DNA of 62,665 bases from Desulfamplus magnetovallimortis (GTDB lineage Bacteria > Desulfobacterota > Desulfobacteria > Desulfobacterales > Desulfobacteraceae), in contig NZ_LT828542.1 in the NCBI RefSeq assembly GCF_900170035.1, positions 375,746 through 438,410 of the forward strand, written 5' to 3'. Positions 51,929 to 60,429 of this stretch are shown here, one piece after another (within the stretch, counting starts at the first letter, position 1; each line of letters starts with the position of its first letter). A program made the translations under genes and the position numbers. The notes beneath the pieces are model-generated. The model ran no database searches and had not been told where the DNA came from. It saw nothing but the letters and a program-made list of their open reading frames with translations.

Positions 51929-52321
51929 TTATATTTTTCCTTTGCTTAATGCAATTTCAATGGCTTTTAGAACTGTTTTACAACTGTTGGTTGCTCCGGA
52001 GATAGCATCCACATCAAGTGACTGATTATCAAGCACTTGTTGTATCATAGGTTCACCAGAATATCTGTCGTATTTATGCTCAATCAATTCTATACTTACA
52101 ATTTTATTGTCCTCAACCTTCACAGCCACCCTTGCGTTAAGATAATAAACATCGTAAAATCCTTCATATTCTCCGTCTTTTATGCTTTCAAGATTTATCT
52201 TTTCTATCTCTGTGGAAGCAATCTTCTTTTTATACTTCATAAGAGAACATCCTGATAAGGCAATAAAAACAGAAACACAGAATATGATCCAACCCGTCAG
52301 CAATACTTTTTTCTTCATCAT
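51929..52321 (-). CDS. FMN-binding domain lipoprotein (RnfG/NqrC C-terminal type)
   Basis: 130 residues. The lipoprotein signal peptide has lipobox ALSG/C near residue 25. The FMN_bind domain includes IKDGEYEGFYDVYYLNARVAVKVEDNKIVSIEL and DAISGATNSCKTVLKAI. The SGAT(N)S segment matches the site where FMN is joined to threonine in NqrC/RnfG. It probably holds covalently bound FMN on the periplasmic face and carries electrons. Own terminator downstream. The promoter region contains a degenerate family A unit (52380-52487). Confidence 0.87.
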   Translation of the reverse strand: MMKKKVLLTGWIIFCVSVFIALSGCSLMKYKKKIASTEIEKINLESIKDGEYEGFYDVYYLNARVAVKVEDNKIVSIELIEHKYDRYSGEPMIQQVLDNQSLDVDAISGATNSCKTVLKAIEIALSKGKI

Positions 52322-52379
52322 CTTTACTCCCTGTTTAAAATGGAATTCATCACCAGGTGCCCTGCAAAGTGTAAAAACG

Positions 52380-52487
52380 GAAGAAATCCTTCATACCATG
52401 CAGAAAGGACTTTACACTTTCCAGAGCTGGCTAAAGAAAAACCGGCATTGTGTTCAAGAAAGTGTAAACTGGCAAATGAAAGATGGC
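52380..52487. repeat. Degenerate family A copy
   Basis: AAATCCTTCATACCATGC...ACTTTACACTTTCC and GAAAGTGTAAACTGGCAAATGAAAGATGGC are the two arms, with degraded outer ends. An extra right-arm fragment (GCAAAGTGTAAA) precedes it at 52363. No target duplication seen. Confidence 0.55.
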
Positions 52488-52573
52488 AAACGGAAAATCT
52501 AAAATTTCATAAAGCTACACATTGTTAAAAGTATGATACTGCACTAATAATCTTTGCATATATTTACATATTT

Positions 52574-53788
52574 TTATTTTTTTATACAAAACACCTGACA
52601 CACATCAGTAATAAGCCCAATCATCCTGTTAATACTGGCAAGCTCAACATATTCATCCTCGCGGTGGGAATTTGCCCCAACAATGCCCATGCCGTCAATT
52701 GTAGGGACTCCAAGGGCAGAAGTGAAGTTACCATCGGAGCAACCACCTGTGGAAATCCCCTCAATCTTCATATCTTTGTCCAATTCACGGCTCTTTTTTT
52801 CAAACAGGTTCCACAGTGTACGGGTTTTCTCGTCCAGAACCATGGGTGGCCTGTCAATGAAGCCCTCCACAGAAACCGTTACACCAGGAATATGGGTATT
52901 TTGGGAAAGGGATCTGAAAAAATTATTAACCCTCTCCACCTCTTCCGGCCTGGAAATCCTAACATCTACGCTTGCTTTGGCTTCATTGGGAATAATATTT
53001 ACCTTATCGCCACCACTTACCACTGTCACCTGGGCAGAGGTGCCGATTTCAAGATCATTTAGTTTATTTATGGCCACTATCTGGTGGGCAATTTCCACAA
53101 CTGCATTGGCTCCCTTTTCAGGGTCAGCACCTGCATGGGCTGAAATTCCCTTTGCCGTGACAAAAAACCAGCCTCCACCTTTTCGCTGAAGAACAAAACG
53201 ATACCCCGGGCGGCAGGGTTCAAAGACAAAAACACGCTGGCTCATCAGGGCTTTTTGTTTTATCCATTCCTGGGAAGCCTCCGAGCCTGTCTCTTCATCG
53301 CCATTAAAGGCCACACACACCGAAAGGTCATCAAGGGTTCCATTTTCCTTTAATTTTTCAAGTACATGCAGCGCAACAAGAAGCCCGCCTTTCATATCGC
53401 ACACCCCGGGGCCTGTGGCACGGTCACCCTCTATTTTAAAAGGGCGTTTTTTCACCTCGCCAGGGGGGAAAACCGTATCCATGTGGCCCAGCATCATTAT
53501 ATCAAATTTTTCTGCACCAGGTCTGTTTGTGGCTTCAAGGCAGGGCACTAAGTCATCTTCATGGGTTGATTTATTGCAGTTTGCAAGCTTCAGAATTTTC
53601 ACTTCAAAGCCAATCTCTTGAAGTCTTTTTTCAAAAAAACGGGCAACCTGTTCAACTCCTGATTTGTTGTCGGTGCTGCTGTCAATATTTACTATGGTTT
53701 CAAAATCTTTTAGGAAAAGATCGTACCGCTTTTGGGTTATTTCCTGCATATGCTGTTGTACAGGCTCCATTATATTTTTTGTCAACAC
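52574..53788 (-). CDS. M20 family metallopeptidase (carboxypeptidase G2-like)
   Basis: 404 residues from a GTG at 53788 (ATG 53770 is an alternative). The zinc-site motifs of M20 are present: MLGHMDTVFP (His, Asp), GPGVCDMKGG (Asp), NGDEETGSEAS (Glu-Glu) and C-terminal near GANSHREDEYV (His). A lid/dimerisation domain occupies about 200-310. It lacks a signal peptide, so it acts in the cytosol, removing C-terminal residues such as glutamate from peptides or folate-like compounds. Located eight bases after a peptide ABC permease gene, it probably processes imported peptides. Confidence 0.9.
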   Translation of the reverse strand: MLTKNIMEPVQQHMQEITQKRYDLFLKDFETIVNIDSSTDNKSGVEQVARFFEKRLQEIGFEVKILKLANCNKSTHEDDLVPCLEATNRPGAEKFDIMMLGHMDTVFPPGEVKKRPFKIEGDRATGPGVCDMKGGLLVALHVLEKLKENGTLDDLSVCVAFNGDEETGSEASQEWIKQKALMSQRVFVFEPCRPGYRFVLQRKGGGWFFVTAKGISAHAGADPEKGANAVVEIAHQIVAINKLNDLEIGTSAQVTVVSGGDKVNIIPNEAKASVDVRISRPEEVERVNNFFRSLSQNTHIPGVTVSVEGFIDRPPMVLDEKTRTLWNLFEKKSRELDKDMKIEGISTGGCSDGNFTSALGVPTIDGMGIVGANSHREDEYVELASINRMIGLITDVCQVFCIKK

Positions 53789-53796
53789 AGTTTTAG

Positions 53797-54699
53797 CTAC
53801 CTTGCAAGTTTAGGGTTGAGTTCGTCCCGAAGCCAGTCAGAAAAGAGATTAATGGCAACCACCAGCAAAATAAGTGTGGCTCCGGGAAAGAGAATCATCC
53901 ACCACATGCCGGCATAAATATAGTTTTTACCAATGGCAATCATCATGCCAAGGGAGGGTTCGGTAATGGGAACACCTACTCCAAGAAAGCTTAAGGTTGC
54001 TTCAAGCATTATTACAACAGCGAGATCCACGGCAAGCACAACAAAAATTGGAGGAAGGGCATTTGGCAGGATATGGCGAAACAATATTCTGAAATCCTTT
54101 GCTCCTGATGCCTTTGCAGCCACCACATAGGCATTGTCACGAATCTCCAGCACACTACCCCGTATGGTTCGGGCATATTTCACCCAATCGGCAATGCAGA
54201 TGGCAAGAACCACTGTCCATAATCCACGGCTTTCAAACACCCCAAGGAGAAGCACAGCCAGAAGTGTTGTGGAAAAGGCAAAGACAGTATCAGCCATTCG
54301 CATTACAAAGGAATCCAGGATACCTCCGTAATATCCGGCAAGCATCCCCAGCACAATACCAATAATTGTTGATATTACGACAACTGAAAACCCAACAAAA
54401 AGAGAAGTTCTCAATCCATAAAGGATGGTTGAAAGAATGCCTCTTCCCTGGTCATCTGTCCCAAGTGGAAACTGAAATGAACCACCATCCATCCAGGCAG
54501 GTGGAATAAGAAAATTGCCAAGATCTATCTTTTCAAGATCATAGGGATCCATTGGTGAAAGCACTGGTGCAAAAAGAGCAGCAAAAATAAAAATCACCAT
54601 AATAGTCGTGCCGATTATGGCAGAGGGATCCCTCAAAAAGCTGTAAACATATTTTGATTCAACTATTTTTTTCATAACCTGAACATTCATATCAGTCAT
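53797..54699 (-). CDS. Peptide ABC transporter permease (DppC/OppC-like)
   Basis: 300 residues. The first membrane segment is about 26-46 (IIGTTIMVIFIFAALFAPVL). The remaining five surround the conserved coupling EAA loop (SVLEIRDNAYVVAAKASGAKDFRILFRHILPNALPPIFV). It pairs with the DppB-like permease to form the inner-membrane channel for di/oligopeptides (or nickel). It overlaps the upstream permease gene by eight bases (ATGACTGA), showing translational coupling. Confidence 0.93.
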   Translation of the reverse strand: MTDMNVQVMKKIVESKYVYSFLRDPSAIIGTTIMVIFIFAALFAPVLSPMDPYDLEKIDLGNFLIPPAWMDGGSFQFPLGTDDQGRGILSTILYGLRTSLFVGFSVVVISTIIGIVLGMLAGYYGGILDSFVMRMADTVFAFSTTLLAVLLLGVFESRGLWTVVLAICIADWVKYARTIRGSVLEIRDNAYVVAAKASGAKDFRILFRHILPNALPPIFVVLAVDLAVVIMLEATLSFLGVGVPITEPSLGMMIAIGKNYIYAGMWWMILFPGATLILLVVAINLFSDWLRDELNPKLAR

Positions 54700-55657
54700 A
54701 CCTGATTCTGGGGTTTAAGAACGCATACAATAAATCCACCATGATATTGATGAATAATATTATAAATGCCGCAAGCATGATATAGGTGACGATAATCGGC
54801 TGATCTGTCTCAAATATCGAGGTCAGCAAAAGATTGCCCATGCCTGGCCACTGGAAAATCGACTCTGTGACAATGGAGAAGGCGATAAGCTCTCCAAAGG
54901 AGAGGCCAGCAATGGTAACAACCGGAATCAATACATTTCTAAGTGCATGTTTTATGATCACCTTGAATGGTGAAAGGCCCTTTGCCCAGGCTGTTTTTAT
55001 GTACTCTTCGGAAAGAACCTCCCTCATTCCGGCACGGGTAAGCCTCAGCAAAACCGCCAGTTGATAGCCCGAGAGTGTAAGGGCCGGCATTATAAGATGT
55101 TTTAAGCCGTCAAGGGTGAAAAAGCCGGATCGCCAGGGGCCAATCTGAACCGTATCGCCCCTTCCAAAGGGAGGAAGCCACTCTAAATATACAGCAAAGA
55201 GCATAACCCATAATATTCCCATAAGGAATGTTGGGATGGATATTCCCCCAAGGGAGCCTGCCATGATGATACGGGAAAGGGCACCGTTGGGTTTTAAAGA
55301 AACCAGAATGCCAAGCCCTACGCCAACGGTAAAGGAGAAGATAATCGCCGTAAGGGCAAGCTCAAAGGTCGCTGGAAATCTCTCAAGGATGGAGTCTAAG
55401 GCATCCACCTGGGAAACATAAGACTTACCAAAATTACCTCTGAGAGCATTGCCGAGGAAGCTGGCATACTGAACATAAAATGGTCTGTCAAGGCCATAGG
55501 CAATCCTTACCTGCTCCCTTTCCTGCTGGGTGGCGTACTTGCCGGCCAGCATCAGTACGGGATCTCCTGTATATCTGAACAGAAGAAAACAGATAAAGGA
55601 AACTGCCAGAAGCACCATGATACCTTGAATAATGCGATGTACGATATAACTTGCCAT
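54692..55657 (-). CDS. Peptide ABC transporter permease (DppB/OppB-like)
   Basis: 321 residues from ATG 55657; the TTG at 55672 is less likely. N-terminal MASYIVHRIIQGIMVLLAVSFICFLLF and six membrane segments. The EAA-type loop lies in MREVLSEEYIKTAWAKGLSPFKVIIKHALRNVLIPVV. Pore-forming partner of the DppC-like protein. A family H/C-type inverted repeat lies between this gene and the upstream solute-binding protein gene. Confidence 0.93.
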   Translation of the reverse strand: MASYIVHRIIQGIMVLLAVSFICFLLFRYTGDPVLMLAGKYATQQEREQVRIAYGLDRPFYVQYASFLGNALRGNFGKSYVSQVDALDSILERFPATFELALTAIIFSFTVGVGLGILVSLKPNGALSRIIMAGSLGGISIPTFLMGILWVMLFAVYLEWLPPFGRGDTVQIGPWRSGFFTLDGLKHLIMPALTLSGYQLAVLLRLTRAGMREVLSEEYIKTAWAKGLSPFKVIIKHALRNVLIPVVTIAGLSFGELIAFSIVTESIFQWPGMGNLLLTSIFETDQPIIVTYIMLAAFIILFINIMVDLLYAFLNPRIRYD

Positions 55658-55673
55658 GGTTTTTCCGTTCAAG

Positions 55674-55808
55674 GGGGAAATTATTTCGGTAGTGTCCCAA
55701 ACCTGTTGATAGGTAGTAGAGACAAGGCATGCCTTGTCTCTACAATGCCTTGCATCTATAACACCAGCAACAAATCAACAAATTTAGGACAGCAGCATTA
55801 TTTCCCCC
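55674..55808. repeat. Family H: long inverted repeat in the peptide-transport operon
   Basis: The left arm GGGGGAAATTATTTCGG, then TAGTGTCCCAAACCTGTTGAT, is inversely repeated as ATCAACAAATTTAGGACAG then CAGCATTATTTCCCCCC. Between them sits the family C-type palindrome core AGAGACAAGG/CCTTGTCTCT (about 55716-55743). The intercistronic RNA would fold into an about 135-base hairpin. Confidence 0.65.
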
Positions 55809-55824
55809 CTGTGTAGTGGGTAAA

Positions 55825-57348
55825 TTATTTTTTAGTGATCTCTTTAAGGACAATCCATCTGTCGGGACGTGGTATAAAATTAAGGCCTGAACCCTTCTGG
55901 ATTGCATAGATATCCTGCTGATAATGAAGGGGAATCCAGGCCAGATCCTCAACAGATTTCTTATTGATTGCCTGAAGGGCTTTGCCCCTTTCAGCGCGAT
56001 CTAAAATAGAAGCAGAATCAATGATCATCTTGTCAAGGGTAGGATCTGAATACATAGCACCATTATAGGTACCCATACCTTTTTCCGGGTCAACTGTGTG
56101 GAGAAGCATCTCGGCGGAGCGGCCAAAATCATAGGAGCCATCCATCCAGCCTATGAGATAAAACATATGCTTATTTGAGGCAAGCTCGTCAAAAAATATG
56201 GATTTTGGTTTTACATCAAGTGTTACTTTAAGACCGATCTTTGCAAGATATTTGGCTACTGCCTCACATATCTGCTTGTCGTTGATATAGCGATCATTGG
56301 GACCTGCAATGGTGATTGGAAAGCCTTCCGGATAACCTGCATCCTTTAAAAGGGCTTTGGCAGCTTCCGGATCAAAGGGAAGGCGTTTCAGGGAAGGCTC
56401 ATAACCGATTGTGGCAATGTCCGGCACCTGTGCTGTGGGTGTGGCCTGTCCTCTCATGATGGTTTTTACTATTTCGTCCTCATTGATTGCCATGGCAATG
56501 GCTTTACGGACACGAAGATCGGCAAAGGGGGTTCCCTCTTTATTTCCAATATCCATGTAGATGCAGCGACGGGCTGCACGTGATACAACCTCAATGGTCG
56601 GGGTCTTGCTGATTCTGTCAATCATTGGTATGGGTACACCGCTTAAAAGATCAGCCTGTCGGGCAGCAATGGCAGCAAACCTTGTGGCATCCTCTGTGAT
56701 GGGTTTTATCTCCACATTTTTGAAAAAAGGCGCTCCTTCCCAGTAATCGGCATTGGCTTCAAGCTTGATATAGGAGCCTTTTGCCCACTCCACAAATTTA
56801 TAGGCACCGGTTCCAATGGCACGGGTATTGTAGTCTCCGGACTCACGCCCTTCCGAGGACTCCTTGTCAACAATAAAATTCTGGTGCATGGTTTCTGCAA
56901 ACCAGGGAATTGGCTTCACAGTTTTAAAGATAATGGTAAAATCATCTGGAGTCTCAATGGAAGCAATGGAGTTTGCAATATTCAAAAACTTGGAATATTC
57001 AGGATCTTTCATCCTTTCAAAGGTAAACTTTACATCGGCTGCATTAAAGTCATTACCATTATGGAATTTAACGCCTTGCCTCAGGATAAATTTCCAGGTC
57101 AGTTCATCAATACGCTCCCACTCTGTGGCAAGGGCTGGCATAAGCTTGCCATCTTTTGGGGCACGCTGCAGAAGTCCATCAAAAAAATTTGACATGTAGG
57201 AAAGGTTGGCATCGGAGTTGTAACCATGGGGGTTCATGGTTTTAGGGGGTGAATCCACAGCTATGGTTAGATCTGCCTTTGCAAAACATAAGGCTGGCAA
57301 TACCATGAGTATGATCATGGACAATAGGGTTAAAAGACGGTGTTTCAT
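55825..57348 (-). CDS. Peptide ABC transporter substrate-binding protein, family 5
   Basis: 507 residues with signal peptide MKHRLLTLLSMIILMVLPALCFA. The SBP_bac_5 motifs are LTIAVDSPPKTMNPHGYNSDANLSYMSNFFDGLLQRAPKDGKLMPALATEWERIDELTWKFILRQGVKFHNG and the DPEAAKALLKDAGYPEGF segment. It captures peptides or related solutes in the periplasm for the DppBC-type permease. Genes for permeases follow and ATPases precede it, separated by repeats, so one transporter is encoded from 59820 down to 53797. Confidence 0.93.
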   Translation of the reverse strand: MKHRLLTLLSMIILMVLPALCFAKADLTIAVDSPPKTMNPHGYNSDANLSYMSNFFDGLLQRAPKDGKLMPALATEWERIDELTWKFILRQGVKFHNGNDFNAADVKFTFERMKDPEYSKFLNIANSIASIETPDDFTIIFKTVKPIPWFAETMHQNFIVDKESSEGRESGDYNTRAIGTGAYKFVEWAKGSYIKLEANADYWEGAPFFKNVEIKPITEDATRFAAIAARQADLLSGVPIPMIDRISKTPTIEVVSRAARRCIYMDIGNKEGTPFADLRVRKAIAMAINEDEIVKTIMRGQATPTAQVPDIATIGYEPSLKRLPFDPEAAKALLKDAGYPEGFPITIAGPNDRYINDKQICEAVAKYLAKIGLKVTLDVKPKSIFFDELASNKHMFYLIGWMDGSYDFGRSAEMLLHTVDPEKGMGTYNGAMYSDPTLDKMIIDSASILDRAERGKALQAINKKSVEDLAWIPLHYQQDIYAIQKGSGLNFIPRPDRWIVLKEITKK

Positions 57349-57439
57349 GTTAAAATCTCCCTTTTTTAGTAAAAAATTAGTGTTAAGATAAAAAAGCCCT
57401 GTAAAATCAGGGAATATTGGCCTATTGATACGATTTAAG

Positions 57440-57516
57440 TTAAGTGTACCTTTTTTAAACTATTCTCCCCCTCGCAAGTCTGTGAAGAGGTGGGCTGGGG
57501 GTAAGGTTTCATATAG
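57440..57516. repeat. Partial family E element (reverse orientation)
   Basis: GTGTACCTTTTTTAAACTATTCTCCCCCTCGCAAGTCTGTG...GGTTTCATAT is the reverse complement of the right half and core of the element at 38781. The other end has diverged. Confidence 0.6.
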
Positions 57517-57609
57517 CTTACCAGAAAAATATTTTACTTTTTGGTCAAAAAAATTAATATAGATAACAGATAGTTAGACTTTTCCATTATCAATTTAATT
57601 ATCTGGAAT

Positions 57610-57785
57610 ACTCAAAGTTGACACCTGTGATCTTGTAAGCCTTGTCAACACTGTCTGAATCAGGATTCCCACGATTAACAAGATAAGGCAGGATTATTTA
57701 TCCTGAGCATCCTATCCATCCTGGTTATCCTGGTTCAGACAACTGCAATAACTTCTGAAAAAGCAATAAGATGTCGATTTTGAGG
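57610..57785. mobile_element. Family B element (4-bp duplication GAAT)
   Basis: 176 bp, ACTCAAAGTTGACACC to GATGTCGATTTTGAGG, with GAAT at 57606-57609 and 57786-57789. It lies between the ATPase and solute-binding genes of the peptide transporter. Confidence 0.87.
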
Positions 57786-57841
57786 GAATAATATAGCAAC
57801 AATTTAAGCCGGACATTCAAAAAAAATACACTCATTTAATT

Positions 57842-58834
57842 TCAGTACAGATGACAAGCTGCTGTATGGCCTTTGTCAAATTCCTTCATGGCTGGCTCAT
57901 TTTTTTCGCAAATTTCCATTTTTCTGGGGCATCGTGTATGAAAACGACAACCGGAAGGCGGATCAATAGGACTTGGCACATCCCCTTGAAGGATAATGCG
58001 ATTTTTCTCACGCAAAGGATCCGGTACTGGTACTGCCGAAAGAAGAGCCTGGGTATAGGGATGTTTTGCATCATTGTAAAGGGAGGCATAGGATGCGCTT
58101 TCAATGATTTTACCAAGGTACATAACAATAATACGGTCACAAAGATACTCAACAACAGCAAGATCATGGGAAATGATGATCATGGAGAGATCAAATTCTG
58201 ATTTCAGATTCATCAAAAGATTTATGATCTGTGCCTGAATAGAGACATCAAGGGCAGAGACCGGTTCATCTCCGATAATAAGAGAGGGACTCAATGCCAG
58301 AGACCTTGCAATGCCGATTCTCTGACGCTGCCCTCCGGAAAATTCATGGGGATAACGGGTGCCCTGTTCCGGCGACAATCCAACTGTCTCCATGAGATAA
58401 TCAATGCGCTCTTTTCTCTTTTCACCTTTATACATTCCATGCACTTCCATGGGATCAGCAAGAATCTGGTTTACAGTCATCCTGGGGTTTAAGGAGGAGT
58501 AAGGATCCTGAAAGATAAGCTGCATATCCCGACGAAGAGCACGCATCTGTGACGGGGTCATGTCAGCCATTTTTTTTCCCTTCCACCACACATCCCCATC
58601 GGTGGGGGGATTTAAATTCATTACAGCCATGCCGGCTGTTGTTTTACCACATCCTGATTCACCGACAATGCCAAGGGTCTCACCTTTTTTCAAATCAAAG
58701 GAGACACCATCAACAGCATATACATATCCCACAGGGCGGGATAACAATCCCTTGCGAATGGGAAAGTGCACCTTCAGGTTTTCAACCTTGAGTATTTTCT
58801 CTTCATTTTTTGTTTCAGGCTTTCCGTTATTCAT
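57842..58834 (-). CDS. Peptide ABC transporter ATP-binding protein (DppF/OppF-like)
   Basis: 330 residues from ATG 58834 (AGGAGAG upstream), two bases after the stop of the DppD-like gene. Walker A GESGCGKTT, signature FSGGQRQRIGIARSL, Walker B LIIGDEPVSALD. The C-terminal oligopeptide-transport extension holds CRFHTRCPRKMEICEKNEPA (cysteines that can bind an Fe-S cluster in the family). It powers the DppBC-type permease. Confidence 0.94.
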   Translation of the reverse strand: MNNGKPETKNEEKILKVENLKVHFPIRKGLLSRPVGYVYAVDGVSFDLKKGETLGIVGESGCGKTTAGMAVMNLNPPTDGDVWWKGKKMADMTPSQMRALRRDMQLIFQDPYSSLNPRMTVNQILADPMEVHGMYKGEKRKERIDYLMETVGLSPEQGTRYPHEFSGGQRQRIGIARSLALSPSLIIGDEPVSALDVSIQAQIINLLMNLKSEFDLSMIIISHDLAVVEYLCDRIIVMYLGKIIESASYASLYNDAKHPYTQALLSAVPVPDPLREKNRIILQGDVPSPIDPPSGCRFHTRCPRKMEICEKNEPAMKEFDKGHTAACHLY

Positions 58835-58836
58835 GG

Positions 58837-59820
58837 TTATTTCTCTCCTGAATGTAGCCAGCATCTCACTGAATGCCCATTGTCTGCATGGAACAGTTGA
58901 GGCTCTTGTTTTCTACAAAGCTCCATGACATGGGGACATCTATCACAAAATTTACACCCTTCAGGAAGGGAGTAGAGACTGGGTATCATCCCCTTTATTT
59001 CTGTCAGTTTTCGATACTTTCCAGCAGTTCGACTTCCAAGAAGCGGAATGGATTTTAAAAGCCCCTGGGTGTAAGGATGCAATGTATTCTGAAACATTTC
59101 AATGGTATTGGCCTCTTCTAAAACCCTTCCGGCATACATTACCACAATGCGATCTGCCATTTCGGCAATAACTCCCATATCGTGGGTAATAACCTGTACA
59201 GCGGTGCCAAAGTCCTCCTTCAGACGAATCATCAGATCCAGAATCTGTGCCTGGACTGTGACATCAAGAGCAGTGGTTGGCTCATCTGCAATGAGGATTT
59301 CAGGATCACATGAAAGAGCCATGGCAATCATGGCGCGCTGTCTCATACCCCCTGATAACTGGTGCGGGAACTCATGCACCCTTTTATGGGGAGATGGAAT
59401 CTGTACCCTTGCAAGCATATCAATGGAGGCTTCCATGGCCTGTTTTTGAGTATATTTCCTGTGGAGAACAAACATCTCGGAAATCTGGTCACCGATGGTA
59501 AAAACAGGGTTTAAAGATGTCATTGGTTCTTGAAAAATCATGGCAATGCGATTTCCCCTGATAAGTCGCATCTGCTTTGGAGAAAGTTTTACAAGATCCT
59601 GGCCATCAAACAGAATCTCTCCGCCCACAATCATTCCGGGAGGATTTGGTACAATTCCCATAATTGACTGGGCAGTAACACTTTTGCCACATCCAGATTC
59701 TCCTACAATACCAAGCACTTCGCCGGAATTAAGTGAATAGGTAACCCCATCAACTGCCTTGGCTGTACCTTTTCTGGAAAAAAAACAGGTTTTAAGATTA
59801 TTGACCTTGAGCAGTTCCAT
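58837..59820 (-). CDS. Peptide ABC transporter ATP-binding protein (DppD/OppD-like)
   Basis: 327 residues. Walker A GESGCGKSVT, signature LSGGMRQRAMIAMAL, Walker B ILIADEPTTALD. The C-terminal extension CKFCDRCPHVMELCRKQEP is typical of OppD. It forms a heterodimer with the DppF-like ATPase. First gene of the cluster. The upstream region 59821-60429 holds a direct repeat of TTTGTATGATTTATCTTTG near 59839-59875 and family F. Confidence 0.94.
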   Translation of the reverse strand: MELLKVNNLKTCFFSRKGTAKAVDGVTYSLNSGEVLGIVGESGCGKSVTAQSIMGIVPNPPGMIVGGEILFDGQDLVKLSPKQMRLIRGNRIAMIFQEPMTSLNPVFTIGDQISEMFVLHRKYTQKQAMEASIDMLARVQIPSPHKRVHEFPHQLSGGMRQRAMIAMALSCDPEILIADEPTTALDVTVQAQILDLMIRLKEDFGTAVQVITHDMGVIAEMADRIVVMYAGRVLEEANTIEMFQNTLHPYTQGLLKSIPLLGSRTAGKYRKLTEIKGMIPSLYSLPEGCKFCDRCPHVMELCRKQEPQLFHADNGHSVRCWLHSGEK

Positions 59821-59978
59821 TGTTTTTTTCAGATACCTCTTTGTATGATTTATCTTTGTTTGTATGATTTATCTTTGTGAAATTTGGAAGGATAAGCATT
59901 TTATTAGAAGGTCTCCATAATATACTGACATATAAAGATTTTCATGCTTCGTTGTGGCAGATAGATTGACATGGCCGT

Positions 59979-60062
59979 TTTATATGAAAGTCTCCTTAAC
60001 AGACTGTTTTAAAAACGACTTTCATCCCTTCGATTGTGGCGGTAATCCACCATGTACGTTAT
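59979..60062. repeat. Family F repeat, copy 2
   Basis: 84 bases identical to 8116-8199, about 52 kb away. It lies in the gap between the peptide-transport operon and the phosphorylase gene. The identity implies recent spread. Confidence 0.8.
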
Positions 60063-60315
60063 ATAAAAATCTCCGGATTTTACAGGTTCGTAAGGTTATA
60101 ATTACTTGATATTTCTGTTCGACTCCAAATCAAGCATGTTTGAGGCCAAAATTTTTAACAAATTACAGAATTTTGTGAATGACGAGTCTATGGTATTTTT
60201 GAGGCTAACACAAAGATAATATAAAAATCAACAAAAAAAATATATCTGGGTTAAAAAAAAATCAACCCAAACTAACCATATATATACACCCCAACAATAT
60301 TTTGAGAAGTTAGTA

Positions 60316-60420
60316 ATGGGGTTTAATTAACTTACCCAAACTCCCACTCTCCAGTCATGAAGAGGGTGTCGGGGGTGAGGTGAATGCACGTTATTTAAAA
60401 CCCATTCCTTAATTAAACTC
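60316..60420. repeat. Imperfect inverted repeat with TTTAATTAA arms
   Basis: GGGGTTTAATTAACTTACCC at the left and ACCCATTCCTTAATTAAACTC at the right, around CCCACTCTCCAG...GGGGGTGAGGTG. It resembles 49965-50030 in its right part. The rest of 60063-60315 is AT-rich with nothing recognised. Confidence 0.5.
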
Positions 60421-60429
60421 TATCACTTA

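Noticed and set aside
10816-57785. Family B copies as a CRISPR array or as terminators
   Set aside because: Copies are scattered singly between genes without regular spacers, and the 4-bp duplications point to transposition. No T-run follows the hairpins.
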